From: Mangrovimicrobium sediminis
GTDB lineage: Bacteria > Pseudomonadota > Gammaproteobacteria > Pseudomonadales > Halieaceae
Reading direction: 5' to 3'
Length of the DNA: 64,000 bases
Assembly: GCF_004745945.1 (NCBI RefSeq)
Contig: NZ_SRLE01000006.1
Span: 1 to 64,000 of the forward strand
Position numbers and translations under genes: made by a program. Positions 38,656-48,356 of the stretch are shown here, one piece after another; position 1 is the first letter of the stretch; every line of letters starts with the position of its first letter. The notes beneath the pieces are model-generated. The model saw only the letters and a program-made list of their open reading frames with translations, ran no database searches and had not been told where the DNA came from.

Positions 38656-39486
38656 ATGCTGCTCAAGTTCACCAAGATGCACGGCGCCGGCAACGATTTC
38701 GTGGTCATCGACCTCATCACCCAGCGCTGCAAGCTGCGGCCGCGGGATATCCGCATGCTCGCCGATCGCCACCTGGGCGTGGGCTGCGACCAGGTGTTGC
38801 TGGTGGAGCCGCCGGGCAGCCCGGATGTCGATTTCCGCTACCGCATATTCAATGCGGACGGCAAAGAAGTGGAGCAGTGCGGCAACGGCGCGCGCTGCTT
38901 CGCCCGCTTCGTACGCGACAAGAAACTGACCCACAAGCGCGTGATCTCGGTGGAGACCAACTGCGGCGTCATCCAGTTACGCATTCGCGACAACCACCAG
39001 GTCGAGGTGGACATGGGCACGCCGGTATTCGAACCTGCCCGCATCCCGTTCAAGGCGCAGGAGGAGGCCGACTGCTATCCGCTGGAAGTGGACGGCCAGA
39101 CGCTGGAGATCGGCGCAGTGTCGATGGGCAACCCGCACGCGGTGCTGCGCGTCGACAGCGTGGCGGACGTGGATATCGAACACCTGGGACCGCGCATCGA
39201 GACCCATGAGGCTTTCCCGAAAAAGGTCAACGCCGGCTTCATGCAGGTAGTGTCCCCCGGCGAGATACGCCTGCGCGTGTTCGAGCGCGGGGTCGGCGAA
39301 ACCCTGGCCTGCGGCACCGGGGCCTGTGCGGCGGTGGTGTACGGACTGAACCGCGGCTGGTTGCGCGATACCGTGACAGTCAACCTCCCCGGCGGTAAGC
39401 TTTCCATATCCTGGGCCGGTCCCGGGCACTCGGTAAAAATGATCGGGCCCACCGCTCTCGTCTTCGAGGGCAGTATAAAAATCTGA
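38656..39486 (+). CDS. dapF: Diaminopimelate epimerase DapF
   Basis: 276 aa. Interconverts LL- and meso-diaminopimelate without cofactor through two Cys: the first in [10 protein letters not shown] and the second in [14 protein letters not shown]-terminus [15 protein letters not shown] and [10 protein letters not shown] also fit. Provides meso-DAP for peptidoglycan and for LysA. In a tight operon lptM-lysA-dapF-DUF484-xerC-HAD. Confidence 0.98.
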   Translation: MLLKFTKMHGAGNDFVVIDLITQRCKLRPRDIRMLADRHLGVGCDQVLLVEPPGSPDVDFRYRIFNADGKEVEQCGNGARCFARFVRDKKLTHKRVISVETNCGVIQLRIRDNHQVEVDMGTPVFEPARIPFKAQEEADCYPLEVDGQTLEIGAVSMGNPHAVLRVDSVADVDIEHLGPRIETHEAFPKKVNAGFMQVVSPGEIRLRVFERGVGETLACGTGACAAVVYGLNRGWLRDTVTVNLPGGKLSISWAGPGHSVKMIGPTALVFEGSIKI

Positions 39487-39519
39487 GGCGCGGCCTCGAC
39501 AGACCAGCGGAGCGAAACG

Positions 39520-40224
39520 ATGGCAGCAGGAAACGAGCAGGCCCAGACCGTCGCAGCGGCGGTGGAACTCAACGACGAGCTGGTGCGCGAGTACCTCAAG
39601 CACAACGGGGATTTCCTGCAACGCAACCCCGACATGCTCGACCACCTGCACATTTCCCACGCCTCGGGCAGCGCCGTTTCGCTGGTCGAGAAGCAGGTCA
39701 GCGTGCTGCGCGAGCGCAACATCGACATGCGCCACCGGCTCACCCACCTGACTACCAACGCCCGCGAGAACGACCGGCTCTATACCCACACACGCGCCCT
39801 GGTCCTTGCCCTGCTCGACGCCAATACGCTGGATGAACTGTATACCGCCTTCACCCGCGCCATGCGCGAGGAGTTCAAGGTGGAGCACGCCAGTTTTATC
39901 CTGTTCGGCGACCCGCGTGAATCCGCGACCTGTCGTATCGAGCCGCTGGAGAGCGCGCGAATCGAGATAGGCGCGCTGATCCGGGCGCACAAACCGGTGT
40001 GCGGCGTACTGCGCAAGGAGGAACTGGGCTACCTGTTCCCGGATGCCGGCGGTGTCGGCTCCGCCGCCCTCATGCCGCTGGTCGATGGCGATGAAGAACT
40101 CGGCCTGATCGCCGTGGGCAGCGCGGACACCGGCCGCTACTCGAGCAGCACCGGCACCCTGTTCCTCACCCACATCGCGGATGTCATGGTGCGCCTGTTG
40201 CCGCGGCTGCGCGCAGCCGGCTGA
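39520..40224 (+). CDS. DUF484 family protein
   Basis: 234 aa, GAF-like. The N-terminal helix LVREYLKHNGDFLQRNPDMLDHLHISH is diagnostic of DUF484, followed by SLVEKQVSVLRERNIDMRHRLTHL (coiled coil) and a GAF-type domain ending LGLIAVGSADTGRYSSSTGTLFLTHIADVMVRLL. No catalytic residues. Always found between dapF and xerC in many gammaproteobacteria; role unknown. Confidence 0.92.
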   Translation: MAAGNEQAQTVAAAVELNDELVREYLKHNGDFLQRNPDMLDHLHISHASGSAVSLVEKQVSVLRERNIDMRHRLTHLTTNARENDRLYTHTRALVLALLDANTLDELYTAFTRAMREEFKVEHASFILFGDPRESATCRIEPLESARIEIGALIRAHKPVCGVLRKEELGYLFPDAGGVGSAALMPLVDGDEELGLIAVGSADTGRYSSSTGTLFLTHIADVMVRLLPRLRAAG

Positions 40225-40225
40225 C

Positions 40226-41140
40226 ATGGCCTCGGCGCTGGAGCAGGCCTGCACGGCGTTTATCGCCTACCTGCGCGACGTGCGCCAGCTCTCACCCCAC
40301 ACTATCGACAACTACCGCCGCGACCTGGCTTCGCTCACCGAGCACTGCCAAAGCCGCGGCGCGGACGACCCCGCGCGGCTCACCGAGGCCGACATCCGCG
40401 ACTGGGTCAGCCGCATGCACCGGCGCGGTCTGGCCGGCAGCAGCATCCAGCGCAGCCTGTCTGCCGCGCGTTCGCTGTTCAACTACCTGGGGCGCACCCA
40501 GGCCCACAAACACAATCCCGCTGCGGCCGTGCAGGCCCCGCGCCGGCCGCGCAAGCTGCCCAAGACACTGGACGCCGACCAGGTGGACCGCTACCTGGAT
40601 TTCGAGGCGGACGACCCGGTGGCGCGGCGCGACCGCGCCATGGCCGAGTTGTTCTACTCCTCCGGCCTGCGCCTGGCGGAACTCACCGCAGCCAACCTCA
40701 CGGACCTCGATCGCCATTCACGCCTGCTGACCGTCACCGGCAAGGGGCGCAAGACGCGCACCGTGCCGGTAGGCGGTGCCGCGCTGACGGCCATCGAGCA
40801 GTGGCTGGAAGTGCGCAGGCCGGCCCCGGAAGACGACGACGCCCTGCAGGCGCTGTTCCTCAGCCAGCAGGGGCACCGCATCAGCCGTCGCAACGTGCAG
40901 GATCGCCTGCGCCAGCAGGGGCGCCGCTCGGGCATGCTACAGGACGTGCACCCGCACATGCTGCGCCACTCCTTCGCCAGTCACCTGCTGGAATCCTCCG
41001 GTGACCTGCGCGCGGTGCAGGAACTGCTGGGACACGCCAACATCTCCACCACGCAGATCTACACCCACCTGGATTTCCAGCACCTGGCCAAGGTCTACGA
41101 TGCCGCGCACCCGCGCGCCAAACGCCGCCGCGACAGCTGA
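40226..41140 (+). CDS. xerC: Tyrosine recombinase XerC
   Basis: 304 aa. Resolves chromosome dimers at dif with XerD. The start at 40226 (MASALEQACTAFIAYLRDVRQLSPHT) lies 1 nt after the DUF484 stop. The N-terminal SAM-like domain precedes the catalytic domain with Arg in SSGLRLAELTAANL, Lys in VTGKGRKTRTVPVG, HxxR in HPHMLRHSFASHLL, His in LGHANISTTQIYTHL, and Tyr as nucleophile in the same motif. Gene context (dapF-DUF484-xerC) is the canonical one, which separates XerC from XerD. Confidence 0.95.
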   Translation: MASALEQACTAFIAYLRDVRQLSPHTIDNYRRDLASLTEHCQSRGADDPARLTEADIRDWVSRMHRRGLAGSSIQRSLSAARSLFNYLGRTQAHKHNPAAAVQAPRRPRKLPKTLDADQVDRYLDFEADDPVARRDRAMAELFYSSGLRLAELTAANLTDLDRHSRLLTVTGKGRKTRTVPVGGAALTAIEQWLEVRRPAPEDDDALQALFLSQQGHRISRRNVQDRLRQQGRRSGMLQDVHPHMLRHSFASHLLESSGDLRAVQELLGHANISTTQIYTHLDFQHLAKVYDAAHPRAKRRRDS

Positions 41141-41145
41141 ACGCC

Positions 41146-41868
41146 TTGGCCATCCGCGTTATCACCTTCGATCTGGACAACACCCTGTGGGACGTGGACC
41201 CGGCCCTGCGCCGCGCCGAGGAAGCCCAGCGGCAGTGGCTACTGCAACACCGCCCGGGTGCCATCGAGGCCTACGACCACGAGGGACTGTGGCGCTTCAA
41301 GCAGGATCTATGGCGCCGTCATCCGGGACTGCTGCACAACGTCAGCGCCATGCGCCAACAGATGCTGCTGGAACTGCAACTGGCGGCGGGCTTCCCCCAC
41401 CACGAGGCTGAAGCCGGCGCCGCGCAGGCCTTCGCCGTCTTCCTGGAGGAGCGGCATCGGGTGGAACTCTACGAGGAGGCGCTGGACGTGCTGCAGGCGC
41501 TGGCCGGGCGCTACACCATCGGCGCACTCACCAACGGCAACGCGGATATCTTCAAGACGGACGCCGGCGAGTATTTCGACTTCGCATTTCTCGCCGAGGA
41601 GGTTGGCGTGAGCAAGCCCGCGCCGGACATGTTTCTCGCGGCCATCGAAGTGGCTGGCGTGGAGGCCGGCGAGATCGTCCACGTCGGCGACAACCCCGAG
41701 CACGATATTCGCGGGGCGCGCGACATGGGGATGCACACGGTGTGGATCAATTCGCAGGGAGAGGAGTGGCCCGGCGGCGCGCGCGCCGACCGGGAGATCG
41801 TCAATCTGGATCAGTTGCCGGCCGCCATCGAGAGTATCGCGGCCGGGCTTGCACCACCTCGCGGCTGA
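41146..41868 (+). CDS. HAD-superfamily hydrolase (YigB-like)
   Basis: 240 aa. TTG start at 41146, needed to include motif I DLDNTLWD at residues ~9-16. Motif II is the Thr/Asn in IGALTNGNADIF, the Lys is in VGVSKPAPDMFL, and motif IV is VHVGDNPEHDIRGARDMGM. A four-helix cap lies between motifs I and II. Related to E. coli YigB, a flavin mononucleotide phosphatase also encoded next to xerC. Substrate here is inferred, not proven. Confidence 0.88.
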   Translation: MAIRVITFDLDNTLWDVDPALRRAEEAQRQWLLQHRPGAIEAYDHEGLWRFKQDLWRRHPGLLHNVSAMRQQMLLELQLAAGFPHHEAEAGAAQAFAVFLEERHRVELYEEALDVLQALAGRYTIGALTNGNADIFKTDAGEYFDFAFLAEEVGVSKPAPDMFLAAIEVAGVEAGEIVHVGDNPEHDIRGARDMGMHTVWINSQGEEWPGGARADREIVNLDQLPAAIESIAAGLAPPRG

Positions 41869-41957
41869 ATCAGAGGCCCCGCCCGAGCCGGGTCTGGCGG
41901 ATAGTCCGGCGCCCGACGACTACCCCGATACCACTCGACGAGGCCGGAGTCCGCTTG

Positions 41958-42356
<399 letters not shown>

Positions 42357-42381
42357 TCAGCGCCGACTGGCAATCGCCCAT

Positions 42382-42410
42382 AAAAAAAGGGCGCCTGACA
42401 GGCGCCCTTT
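42382..42410 (-). terminator. Intrinsic terminator after the second porin gene
   Basis: GGGCGCCTG and CAGGCGCCC form a 9-bp stem with a one-base centre, followed on the minus strand by seven T. It lies 20 nt after the porin stop. Confidence 0.9.
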
Positions 42411-42429
42411 CCCGAGAACTCGCGTTCCC

Positions 42430-43143
42430 TTACATGCTCTTGGACACGGTGAATACGACAGTGTCGTCAGCCCAGTCGGTGCCGAACACTTCGTCTTCGT
42501 CCAGGTCGGTACCAACCCAGGCCAGTGACCAGTCAACAGCCAGCCAGGACAGGGTCAGGGCGGCTGAGTAGTCGGTGTAGGAAGTCGCGCCGTCGGACAG
42601 GAAGCCTTCCTCGTCCAGGTCGTTGTAACCGGCGTGCAGGTCCAGGCTCAGGTTGTCGGTCAGACCCAGGCTGTAATCGGCGGAGTAGTAGAAGAACTCG
42701 CCGGTCTCGCCGTAGTAGTCGTCGGAGTAAGCTACACCCAGGGAAACGTCCCACAGGGAAACGCTGCCGTAGAATTCCAGGTAGTCGCCTTCGGCGTCGT
42801 CGTCACCGGGGTAGTCGTAGTACAGGATACCGACATCGATACCGATGTTGTCGGCCACTTCGCCAGCCCAGCCAGCGTAGTAGTCCAGTTCCAGGGAGCC
42901 ATCGAAGCCGTCACCGTTGGTGTCGAAGTCTACGGAAGAACCCCAGGTGCCGACGTAGATGCCGTTTTCAAAGCCGAGGTCGAAACCGCCCTGGATGGCG
43001 ATGGACTCGTCGGACTGGGAGATACCGCGGAAACGGTAGTCGCTGGTCAGGGCAACGTTGCCGCTGATTTCCATGGCTTGCACTGAGGCGGCGCCGGCGA
43101 ACAGAGATGCTGCAACGGCAGCGGGAAGCACTTTTTTCAACAT
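42430..43143 (-). CDS. TorF-family putative porin (Gcw_chp), second copy
   Basis: 237 aa. Signal peptide 1-23 (MLKKVLPAAVAASLFAGAAS, cleavage after VQA). The mature 214 residues are very acidic and built of amphipathic beta strands (VALTSDYRFRGISQSDESIA, LDYYAGWAGEVADNIGIDVG, EFFYYSADYSLG), ending VVFTVSKSM, a barrel-like C-terminal strand. It differs from the first copy at only six mature positions, while their signal peptides differ far more. The start at 43143 has GGAGA upstream. Outer-membrane location and pore function are inferred; its placement beside PII/AmtB suggests uptake of a nitrogen compound. Confidence 0.88.
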   Translation of the reverse strand: MLKKVLPAAVAASLFAGAASVQAMEISGNVALTSDYRFRGISQSDESIAIQGGFDLGFENGIYVGTWGSSVDFDTNGDGFDGSLELDYYAGWAGEVADNIGIDVGILYYDYPGDDDAEGDYLEFYGSVSLWDVSLGVAYSDDYYGETGEFFYYSADYSLGLTDNLSLDLHAGYNDLDEEGFLSDGATSYTDYSAALTLSWLAVDWSLAWVGTDLDEDEVFGTDWADDTVVFTVSKSM

Positions 43144-43423
43144 TTTAGAACGTCTCCGTGGTTGGTGAATGCTGGCTGGAACCCTGCCGTAAGTCATCTG
43201 CCGATGACCCCCCTTATTGTTCTCGGTGTTACAGCGCGCTCTAGTGTAGGGAATCAGCGCGCGGCAAAGCACGGTGATATTACCGTTGTCGAATGTGCAA
43301 ATTACCAAGCGCAGGTGCTTGATTTCAGACCGCGGGAGACTGTTGCAAGCGGGGCAAGCGTGGCCGTGAAACAGGCCGGGAAGCGAACGTCAGCGCAGAC
43401 GGGGAAAGTAAAAAACGCCAGGC
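43144..43423 (-). other. Upstream region of the second porin, with a near-palindrome
   Basis: 280 bp between amtB's terminator and the second porin. It contains ACGGTGATATTACCGT (43271-43286), a 5-bp inverted repeat ACGGT/ACCGT around a near-symmetric centre, ~130 bp upstream of the ATG. I found no sigma-54 match and no strong sigma-70 match here. Confidence 0.4.
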
Positions 43424-43449
43424 AAAAAAAGGGGGGCCAAAAGGCCCCC
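43424..43449 (-). terminator. Intrinsic terminator after amtB
   Basis: On the minus strand GGGGGCC-TTTT-GGCCCCC is followed by C and seven T. It lies 36 nt after the amtB stop and ends the porin-glnK-amtB unit. Confidence 0.92.
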
Positions 43450-43485
43450 AAGTACACGCATTTAACAATGCGCCCGCAAGACGGT

Positions 43486-44775
43486 TTAAGCGCTGCCTTT
43501 GGAACCCACGAACTCGGGGTATGCTTCCATGCCGCACTCGGATTTGTCGACGCCTTCGTACTCTTCCTCTTCGCCGACACGGATACCCATGATCATCTTG
43601 AGCACGAACCAGACGATGAAGCTGGTGACGAATACCCAGGCGAAGATCACCAGGGCGCCCATCAGCTGGCCGCCGAAGCTGGTTTCGGAGTCGGACAGGG
43701 GTACAGCCATGACACCCCACAGGCCAACCACGCCGTGGACAGAGATGGCACCGACCGGATCGTCGATTTTCAGCTTGTCGATGGTGACGATGGAGAACAC
43801 TACGATCACGCCGCCGATAGCACCAATGATGGTGGCGAACAGCGGTGAGGGATCAGCAGGCTCTGCAGTGATGGCTACCAGGCCAGCCAGGGCACCGTTC
43901 AGGGCCATGGTCAGGTCGGCCTTGCCGAACATGATGCGCGCGACGATCAGCGCAGCAATCAGGCCGCCGCTGGCAGCAGCATTGGTGTTGACGAAGACGC
44001 TGGCGACTTCGTTGGCGACACCGATACCGGACAGCTGCAGGGTGGAACCACCGTTGAAGCCGAACCAGCCCATCCACAGGATGAAGGTACCCAGGGTAGC
44101 CAGCGGCAGGTTGGCGCCGGGGATGGCGTTGACCTGGCCTTCAGGGCCGTATTTGCCCTTACGCGCGCCGAGCAGGATGACACCAGCGAGGGCGGCAGAA
44201 GCACCTGCGAGGTGAACGATACCGGAACCTGCGTAGTCGCTGTAGTTCAGGGCGCCGATCAGCGGAACTTCCGCGCCACCCCAGGTCCAGCTACCTTCGA
44301 TCGGGTAGATGAAGCCGGTCATGACGACGGCGAACAGCAGGAAGGCCCAGAGCTTCATACGCTCGGCCACGGCACCGGAAACGATGGACATCGCGGTGGC
44401 GACGAACACGACCTGGAAGAAGAAGTCGGACGCGCCGGAGTACGGCAGGCCAGCGTCTTCCTCACCGGCACGGAAAGCAGCCTGTGCCTCCAGTACGCCG
44501 GCAACAGCGTCGTCGGTCATGGAAGCCACGTTGTCAGTAGCGGACAGGAACCAGCCGCCGCCGTACATCAACTCGTAGCCGCAGACCAGGTACATGGTGC
44601 AGGCGATGGCAAACAGCGCCACGTTTTTCAGCAGGATTTCAGTGGTGTTCTTGGCACGGACCAGGCCCGCTTCGAGCATGGCGAAGCCCGCGGCCATCCA
44701 CATCACCAGCGCGCCGCACACCAGGAAATAAAAGGTGTCCATCGCATACTGGAGTTCGAAAATATTGTTTTCCAT
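43486..44775 (-). CDS. amtB: Ammonium transporter AmtB
   Basis: 429 aa with about 11 membrane helices. Conducts ammonium/ammonia; gated by GlnK. Motifs: AMDTFYFLVCGALVMWMAAGFAMLEAGLVRAKN, the twin pore His in SGIVHLAGASAALAG and ISVHGVVGLWG, and the Phe/Trp vestibule region (FNGGSTLQLSG). The cytosolic tail (MGIRVGEEEEYEGVD) can contact the PII T-loop. No cleavable signal peptide is evident. It follows the first PII gene by 33 nt, the conserved glnK-amtB pair. Confidence 0.96.
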   Translation of the reverse strand: MENNIFELQYAMDTFYFLVCGALVMWMAAGFAMLEAGLVRAKNTTEILLKNVALFAIACTMYLVCGYELMYGGGWFLSATDNVASMTDDAVAGVLEAQAAFRAGEEDAGLPYSGASDFFFQVVFVATAMSIVSGAVAERMKLWAFLLFAVVMTGFIYPIEGSWTWGGAEVPLIGALNYSDYAGSGIVHLAGASAALAGVILLGARKGKYGPEGQVNAIPGANLPLATLGTFILWMGWFGFNGGSTLQLSGIGVANEVASVFVNTNAAASGGLIAALIVARIMFGKADLTMALNGALAGLVAITAEPADPSPLFATIIGAIGGVIVVFSIVTIDKLKIDDPVGAISVHGVVGLWGVMAVPLSDSETSFGGQLMGALVIFAWVFVTSFIVWFVLKMIMGIRVGEEEEYEGVDKSECGMEAYPEFVGSKGSA

Positions 44776-44808
44776 AGGGATTACTCTCTACTCAGTACTT
44801 TTGTGGGT

Positions 44809-45204
<396 letters not shown>

Positions 45205-45214
45205 TCAAACGGGA

Positions 45215-45931
45215 TTACATGCTCTTGGAGACGGTGAAAACGACGGTGTCGTCGCCCCAGTCGGTGCCGAACACTTCATCCTCGTCCAGGTCCGTGCCGA
45301 CCCATGCCAGGGACCAGTCTACTGCCAGCCAGGACAGGGTCAGGGCAGCTGAGTAGTCGGTGTAGGAAGTCGCGCCGTCGGACAGGAAGCCTTCCTCGTC
45401 CAGGTCGTTGTAACCGGCGTGCAGGTCCAGGCTCAGGTTGTCGGTCAGGCCCAGGCTGTAATCGGCGGAGTAGTAGAAGAACTCGCCAGTCTCGCCGTAG
45501 TAGTCGTCGGAGTAGGCCAGGCCCAGGGAAACGTCCCACAGGGAAACGCTGCCGTAGAATTCCAGGTAGTCGCCTTCGGCGTCGTCATCACCCGGGTAGT
45601 CGTAGTACAGGATACCGACATCGATGCCGATATTGTCGCTGATGGAACCAGCCCAGCCAGCGTAGTAGTCCAGTTCCAGGGAACCATCGAAACCGTCGCC
45701 ATTGGTGTCGAAGTCGACGGAAGAACCCCAGGTACCGAGGTAGATGCCATTTTCAAAGCCGAGGTCGAAACCGCCCTGGATGGCGATAGACTCGTCGGAC
45801 TGGGAAATGCCGCGGAAACGGTAGTCGCTGGTGAGGGCAACGTTGCCGCTGATCTCCATCGCCTGCGCAGTCGCTGACACGCCGCCAAGCACAGTGGCAG
45901 CGAGCACAGCGGGAAGTGCTTTTTTAATCAT
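45215..45931 (-). CDS. TorF-family putative porin (Gcw_chp), first copy
   Basis: 238 aa. Signal peptide 1-24 (MIKKALPAVLAATVLGGVSA, cleavage after AQA). Mature 214 residues are nearly identical to the second copy, with differences such as GSISDN for GEVADN and DWGDD for DWADD. Rich in Asp, Gly and Tyr, with alternating beta strands and C-terminal VVFTVSKSM. First gene after a sigma-54 promoter and NtrC-like sites, so expression is probably induced by nitrogen limitation. Substrate unknown. Confidence 0.88.
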   Translation of the reverse strand: MIKKALPAVLAATVLGGVSATAQAMEISGNVALTSDYRFRGISQSDESIAIQGGFDLGFENGIYLGTWGSSVDFDTNGDGFDGSLELDYYAGWAGSISDNIGIDVGILYYDYPGDDDAEGDYLEFYGSVSLWDVSLGLAYSDDYYGETGEFFYYSADYSLGLTDNLSLDLHAGYNDLDEEGFLSDGATSYTDYSAALTLSWLAVDWSLAWVGTDLDEDEVFGTDWGDDTVVFTVSKSM

Positions 45932-46038
45932 GTTCCAGATCTCCGTGATGCGTTTCTAGGTGTTGTAATAAGAAGTGTATTGCGACGTCTTTGAATGTCG
46001 GGCATAGCCTGCGCGCTATACAAATCTGCCAGTCCGTT

Positions 46039-46054
46039 TGCAGGGCATGTGCCA
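46039..46054 (-). promoter_or_regulatory. Sigma-54 promoter (-24/-12) for porin-glnK-amtB
   Basis: On the minus strand TGGCAC-ATGCC-CTGCA matches TGGCAC-N5-TTGCA with one mismatch. Transcription would start near 46027, giving a ~95-nt leader before the porin ATG at 45931. Confidence 0.8.
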
Positions 46055-46160
46055 GATGTACTTTTCTACATAAATTTCAGCGAGTTATGATTTTCAAGAA
46101 CAGGTACTAGCATTCGCCTGTGCACCAGAAAAAAACGCCCTTCGCACCACAATGGAATTC

Positions 46161-46190
46161 CTCACCAAATTGGTGCACCAATTTGATGCA
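46161..46190. promoter_or_regulatory. Two overlapping NtrC-like enhancer sites
   Basis: CTCACCAAATTGGTGCA (46161-46177) and TGCACCAATTTGATGCA (46174-46190) both resemble the E. coli glnA NtrC sites (TGCAC-N5-TGGTGCA). They lie ~135-165 bp upstream of the predicted sigma-54 start, the usual enhancer distance. Weaker half-sites are CGCACCACAATGG (46043-region downstream is excluded; this one is 46143-46155) and TGCACCAG at 46121. Confidence 0.75.
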
Positions 46191-46319
46191 GCCGCGGCAG
46201 CAACGCGAACGCCATCACATAATTCGTCCGCACGGCCGGTGCTGGACGGAATGGACCTGTGTTTTTGACTGTAATTCGCCTAAAATTTGCTCAAAAATGC
46301 ACCTAAACAGGTCGAGCAC

Positions 46320-46571
46320 ATGGCAATGAAACCCCCACCACCCCCCTGGGAATTCCTGCAACAGGTCGGCGACATGGTCGGTGAATCCGGGCTGCGCGGC
46401 GACCTCGACAAGGGCCTGCGTGGCCTGGCGCAGACGGCCCTGTCGCGCCTCGATCTCGTCAGCCGCCAGGAGTTCGACGCCCAGGCCGAAGTACTGCGGC
46501 GCACGCGCGAGCGGGTGGCGGAACTGGAAGCCGAACTGGAGGCCCTGACCCGGGAAGTCGAGGGCCAGTAA
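46320..46571 (+). CDS. ubiK: Ubiquinone biosynthesis accessory factor UbiK
   Basis: 83 aa, the YqiC/BMFP family. Coiled-coil trimer that assists UbiJ and the ubiquinone assembly. Features: PPWEFLQQVGDMV, DLDKGLRGLAQTALSRLDLVSRQEFDAQAEVL and the C-terminal heptads TRERVAELEAELEALTREVEG. ATG at 46320 with AGG upstream; an ATG at 46326 is an alternative. Located 33 nt before comM, as in Pseudomonas. Confidence 0.9.
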   Translation: MAMKPPPPPWEFLQQVGDMVGESGLRGDLDKGLRGLAQTALSRLDLVSRQEFDAQAEVLRRTRERVAELEAELEALTREVEGQ

Positions 46572-46604
46572 CCCCAGAGACAATACTGCGCTCAAGGACG
46601 AGCC

Positions 46605-48092
46605 ATGGAACTGTCTGTCGTCAACACGCGCGCCCTCAGCGGGCTCAGCGCGCCGCCGGTGCGTGTGGAGACCCACCTCTCCAACGGGCTGCCCGCCTTC
46701 AACATCGTCGGCATGCCCGCGACCGCGGTGCGCGAGAGCAAGGACCGCGTGCGCAGCGCCCTGCTCAACTCGCATTTCGAGTTTCCCGACCGCCGCATCA
46801 CCGTCAACCTTGCCCCGGCGGACCTGCCCAAGGAGGGCGGGCGCTTCGACCTGCCCATCGCCCTGGGCATCCTGCTCGCCTCCGGGCAACTGGAGGCACA
46901 GGACGTGGGGCGGCATGAATTCCTCGGCGAACTGGCACTCGACGCCAGCCTGCAACCGGCGCCGGGCGTCGTGTGCGCCGCGCTGGCGGCGGCTGCGGCA
47001 AAACGCACCCTGGTCGTGCCCGCAGCCAGCGCCGGCGTCGCGGCGCGGGTACCGGATGTGCGCGTGATCGCCGCCCCGGACCTGCTCACCCTGTGCGCTC
47101 ACCTCAACGGCGCCGAGCGCCTGGACCCGGTAGACCCCGCCCCGCCCTACGCCTGCCCGAACTATCCGGACCTGCGCGACGTGGTCGGTCAGCCTGGCGC
47201 GCGCCGGGCGCTGGAAGTAGCGGCCGCGGGCGGGCACAACCTGATCTTCGTCGGCCCGCCGGGCACCGGCAAAACGCTGCTGGCCAGCCGCCTGCCCGGC
47301 ATTTTGCCGGCACCGGACCGCGAGGAAACCCTGGTCGCCATGGCCCTGCGCGACTTCGACGACAGCGAACCGGTGGACCAGGCGCTGCGCCGCCCCTTCC
47401 GCAACCCGCACCACAGCGCCAGCCCCGCCGCATTGATCGGCGGCGGCAGCCACCCGCGGCCCGGCGAGGTGTCGCTGGCCCACGGCGGCGTGCTGTTCCT
47501 CGACGAGTTGCCGGAGTTCAGCCGCCAGTGCCTGGAAGTGCTGCGCGAGCCGCTGGAGTCCGGTGAGGTCACCCTGTCCCGGGCACGACACAAGCTGCGC
47601 TACCCGGCCACCTTCCAACTGGTGGCGGCGATGAACCCCTGCCCCTGCGGCTACCTCGGCGACACGGAGCGCCCCTGCCGCTGCTCGCCGGAACAGGTGC
47701 AGCGCTACCGCGGCCGGCTATCAGGGCCATTGCTGGACCGCATCGACCTGCACGTCGACGTGCCGCGCCTGGCGCCGGGACTGCTGCTGGAGAATCAGGG
47801 CCACACCGGGGAAGACACGGCCGCGGTACGCTCTCGTGTATTGCAGGCTCGCGACGTGCAACTGGCGCGACAGTCATGCCTCAACGCGCGGCTGGATCCG
47901 AAGCAATTACTGGCAGTGAGTGCCCTGGACGACGAGGGGCGCAACCTGCTGGAGCAGGCCGCAACACGTATGCACCTGTCCGGGCGCGCCATTCACCGCA
48001 CCCTGCGGGTGGCGCGGACGATTGCGGATATGGCCGGGTCGGAGGCCGTGGGCGCGGTCGCACTGGGGGAGGCGCTGGCGTATCGGCGTTGA
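46605..48092 (+). CDS. comM: ComM/YifB family AAA+ Mg-chelatase-like ATPase
   Basis: 495 aa. Hexameric helicase that promotes branch migration during natural transformation in Vibrio and Haemophilus. N-terminal Lon-substrate-like domain (VETHLSNGLPAFNIVGMP, NLAPADLPKEGGRFDLPIALGIL), Walker A FVGPPGTGKTLL, Walker B VLFLDELPEF, and a Cys cluster (AMNPCPCGYLGDTERPCRC) typical of the family. C-terminal winged helix (RAIHRTLRVARTIADMAGSE). Its presence beside type IV pilin genes elsewhere in the window fits competence potential. Confidence 0.95.
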   Translation: MELSVVNTRALSGLSAPPVRVETHLSNGLPAFNIVGMPATAVRESKDRVRSALLNSHFEFPDRRITVNLAPADLPKEGGRFDLPIALGILLASGQLEAQDVGRHEFLGELALDASLQPAPGVVCAALAAAAAKRTLVVPAASAGVAARVPDVRVIAAPDLLTLCAHLNGAERLDPVDPAPPYACPNYPDLRDVVGQPGARRALEVAAAGGHNLIFVGPPGTGKTLLASRLPGILPAPDREETLVAMALRDFDDSEPVDQALRRPFRNPHHSASPAALIGGGSHPRPGEVSLAHGGVLFLDELPEFSRQCLEVLREPLESGEVTLSRARHKLRYPATFQLVAAMNPCPCGYLGDTERPCRCSPEQVQRYRGRLSGPLLDRIDLHVDVPRLAPGLLLENQGHTGEDTAAVRSRVLQARDVQLARQSCLNARLDPKQLLAVSALDDEGRNLLEQAATRMHLSGRAIHRTLRVARTIADMAGSEAVGAVALGEALAYRR

Positions 48093-48356
48093 TGCCTGGA
48101 ACCCATCGCCTGGTCATCAGGGGGGTTCTACACCCACCGCCCTGCCGCCGGACCGGGCGAGTTCTTCCCGCAAGATTGCACTGTCTATTCCTTTCACGGT
48201 GAGAAGCCCGCCGGTTAAGGTTTTATCGGAACAGTCTGCCTGCGAAATCACTGCCGGGTAACGCTACCCACGAGGAGTGTTTTTAAAGGGCGGGACAGGC
48301 ACTATCATGGCGCTGTTCACCGAAGAGCCCGCCAACGCCCCCACCAAGGAACCGCC

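Larger units (their letters stand above)
45932..46319. other. 388-bp divergent regulatory region between porin and ubiK
   Basis: AT-richer than its surroundings. It holds the sigma-54 promoter and NtrC-like sites described separately. No further gene is convincing. The ubiK promoter should also lie here, near the right end (46250-46310), but I see no strong match. Confidence 0.6.

Noticed and set aside
43144-43423. Sigma-54 promoter for the second porin
   Set aside because: TTGCA-like and TGCAA-like words occur, but none has TGGCAC at the required spacing.
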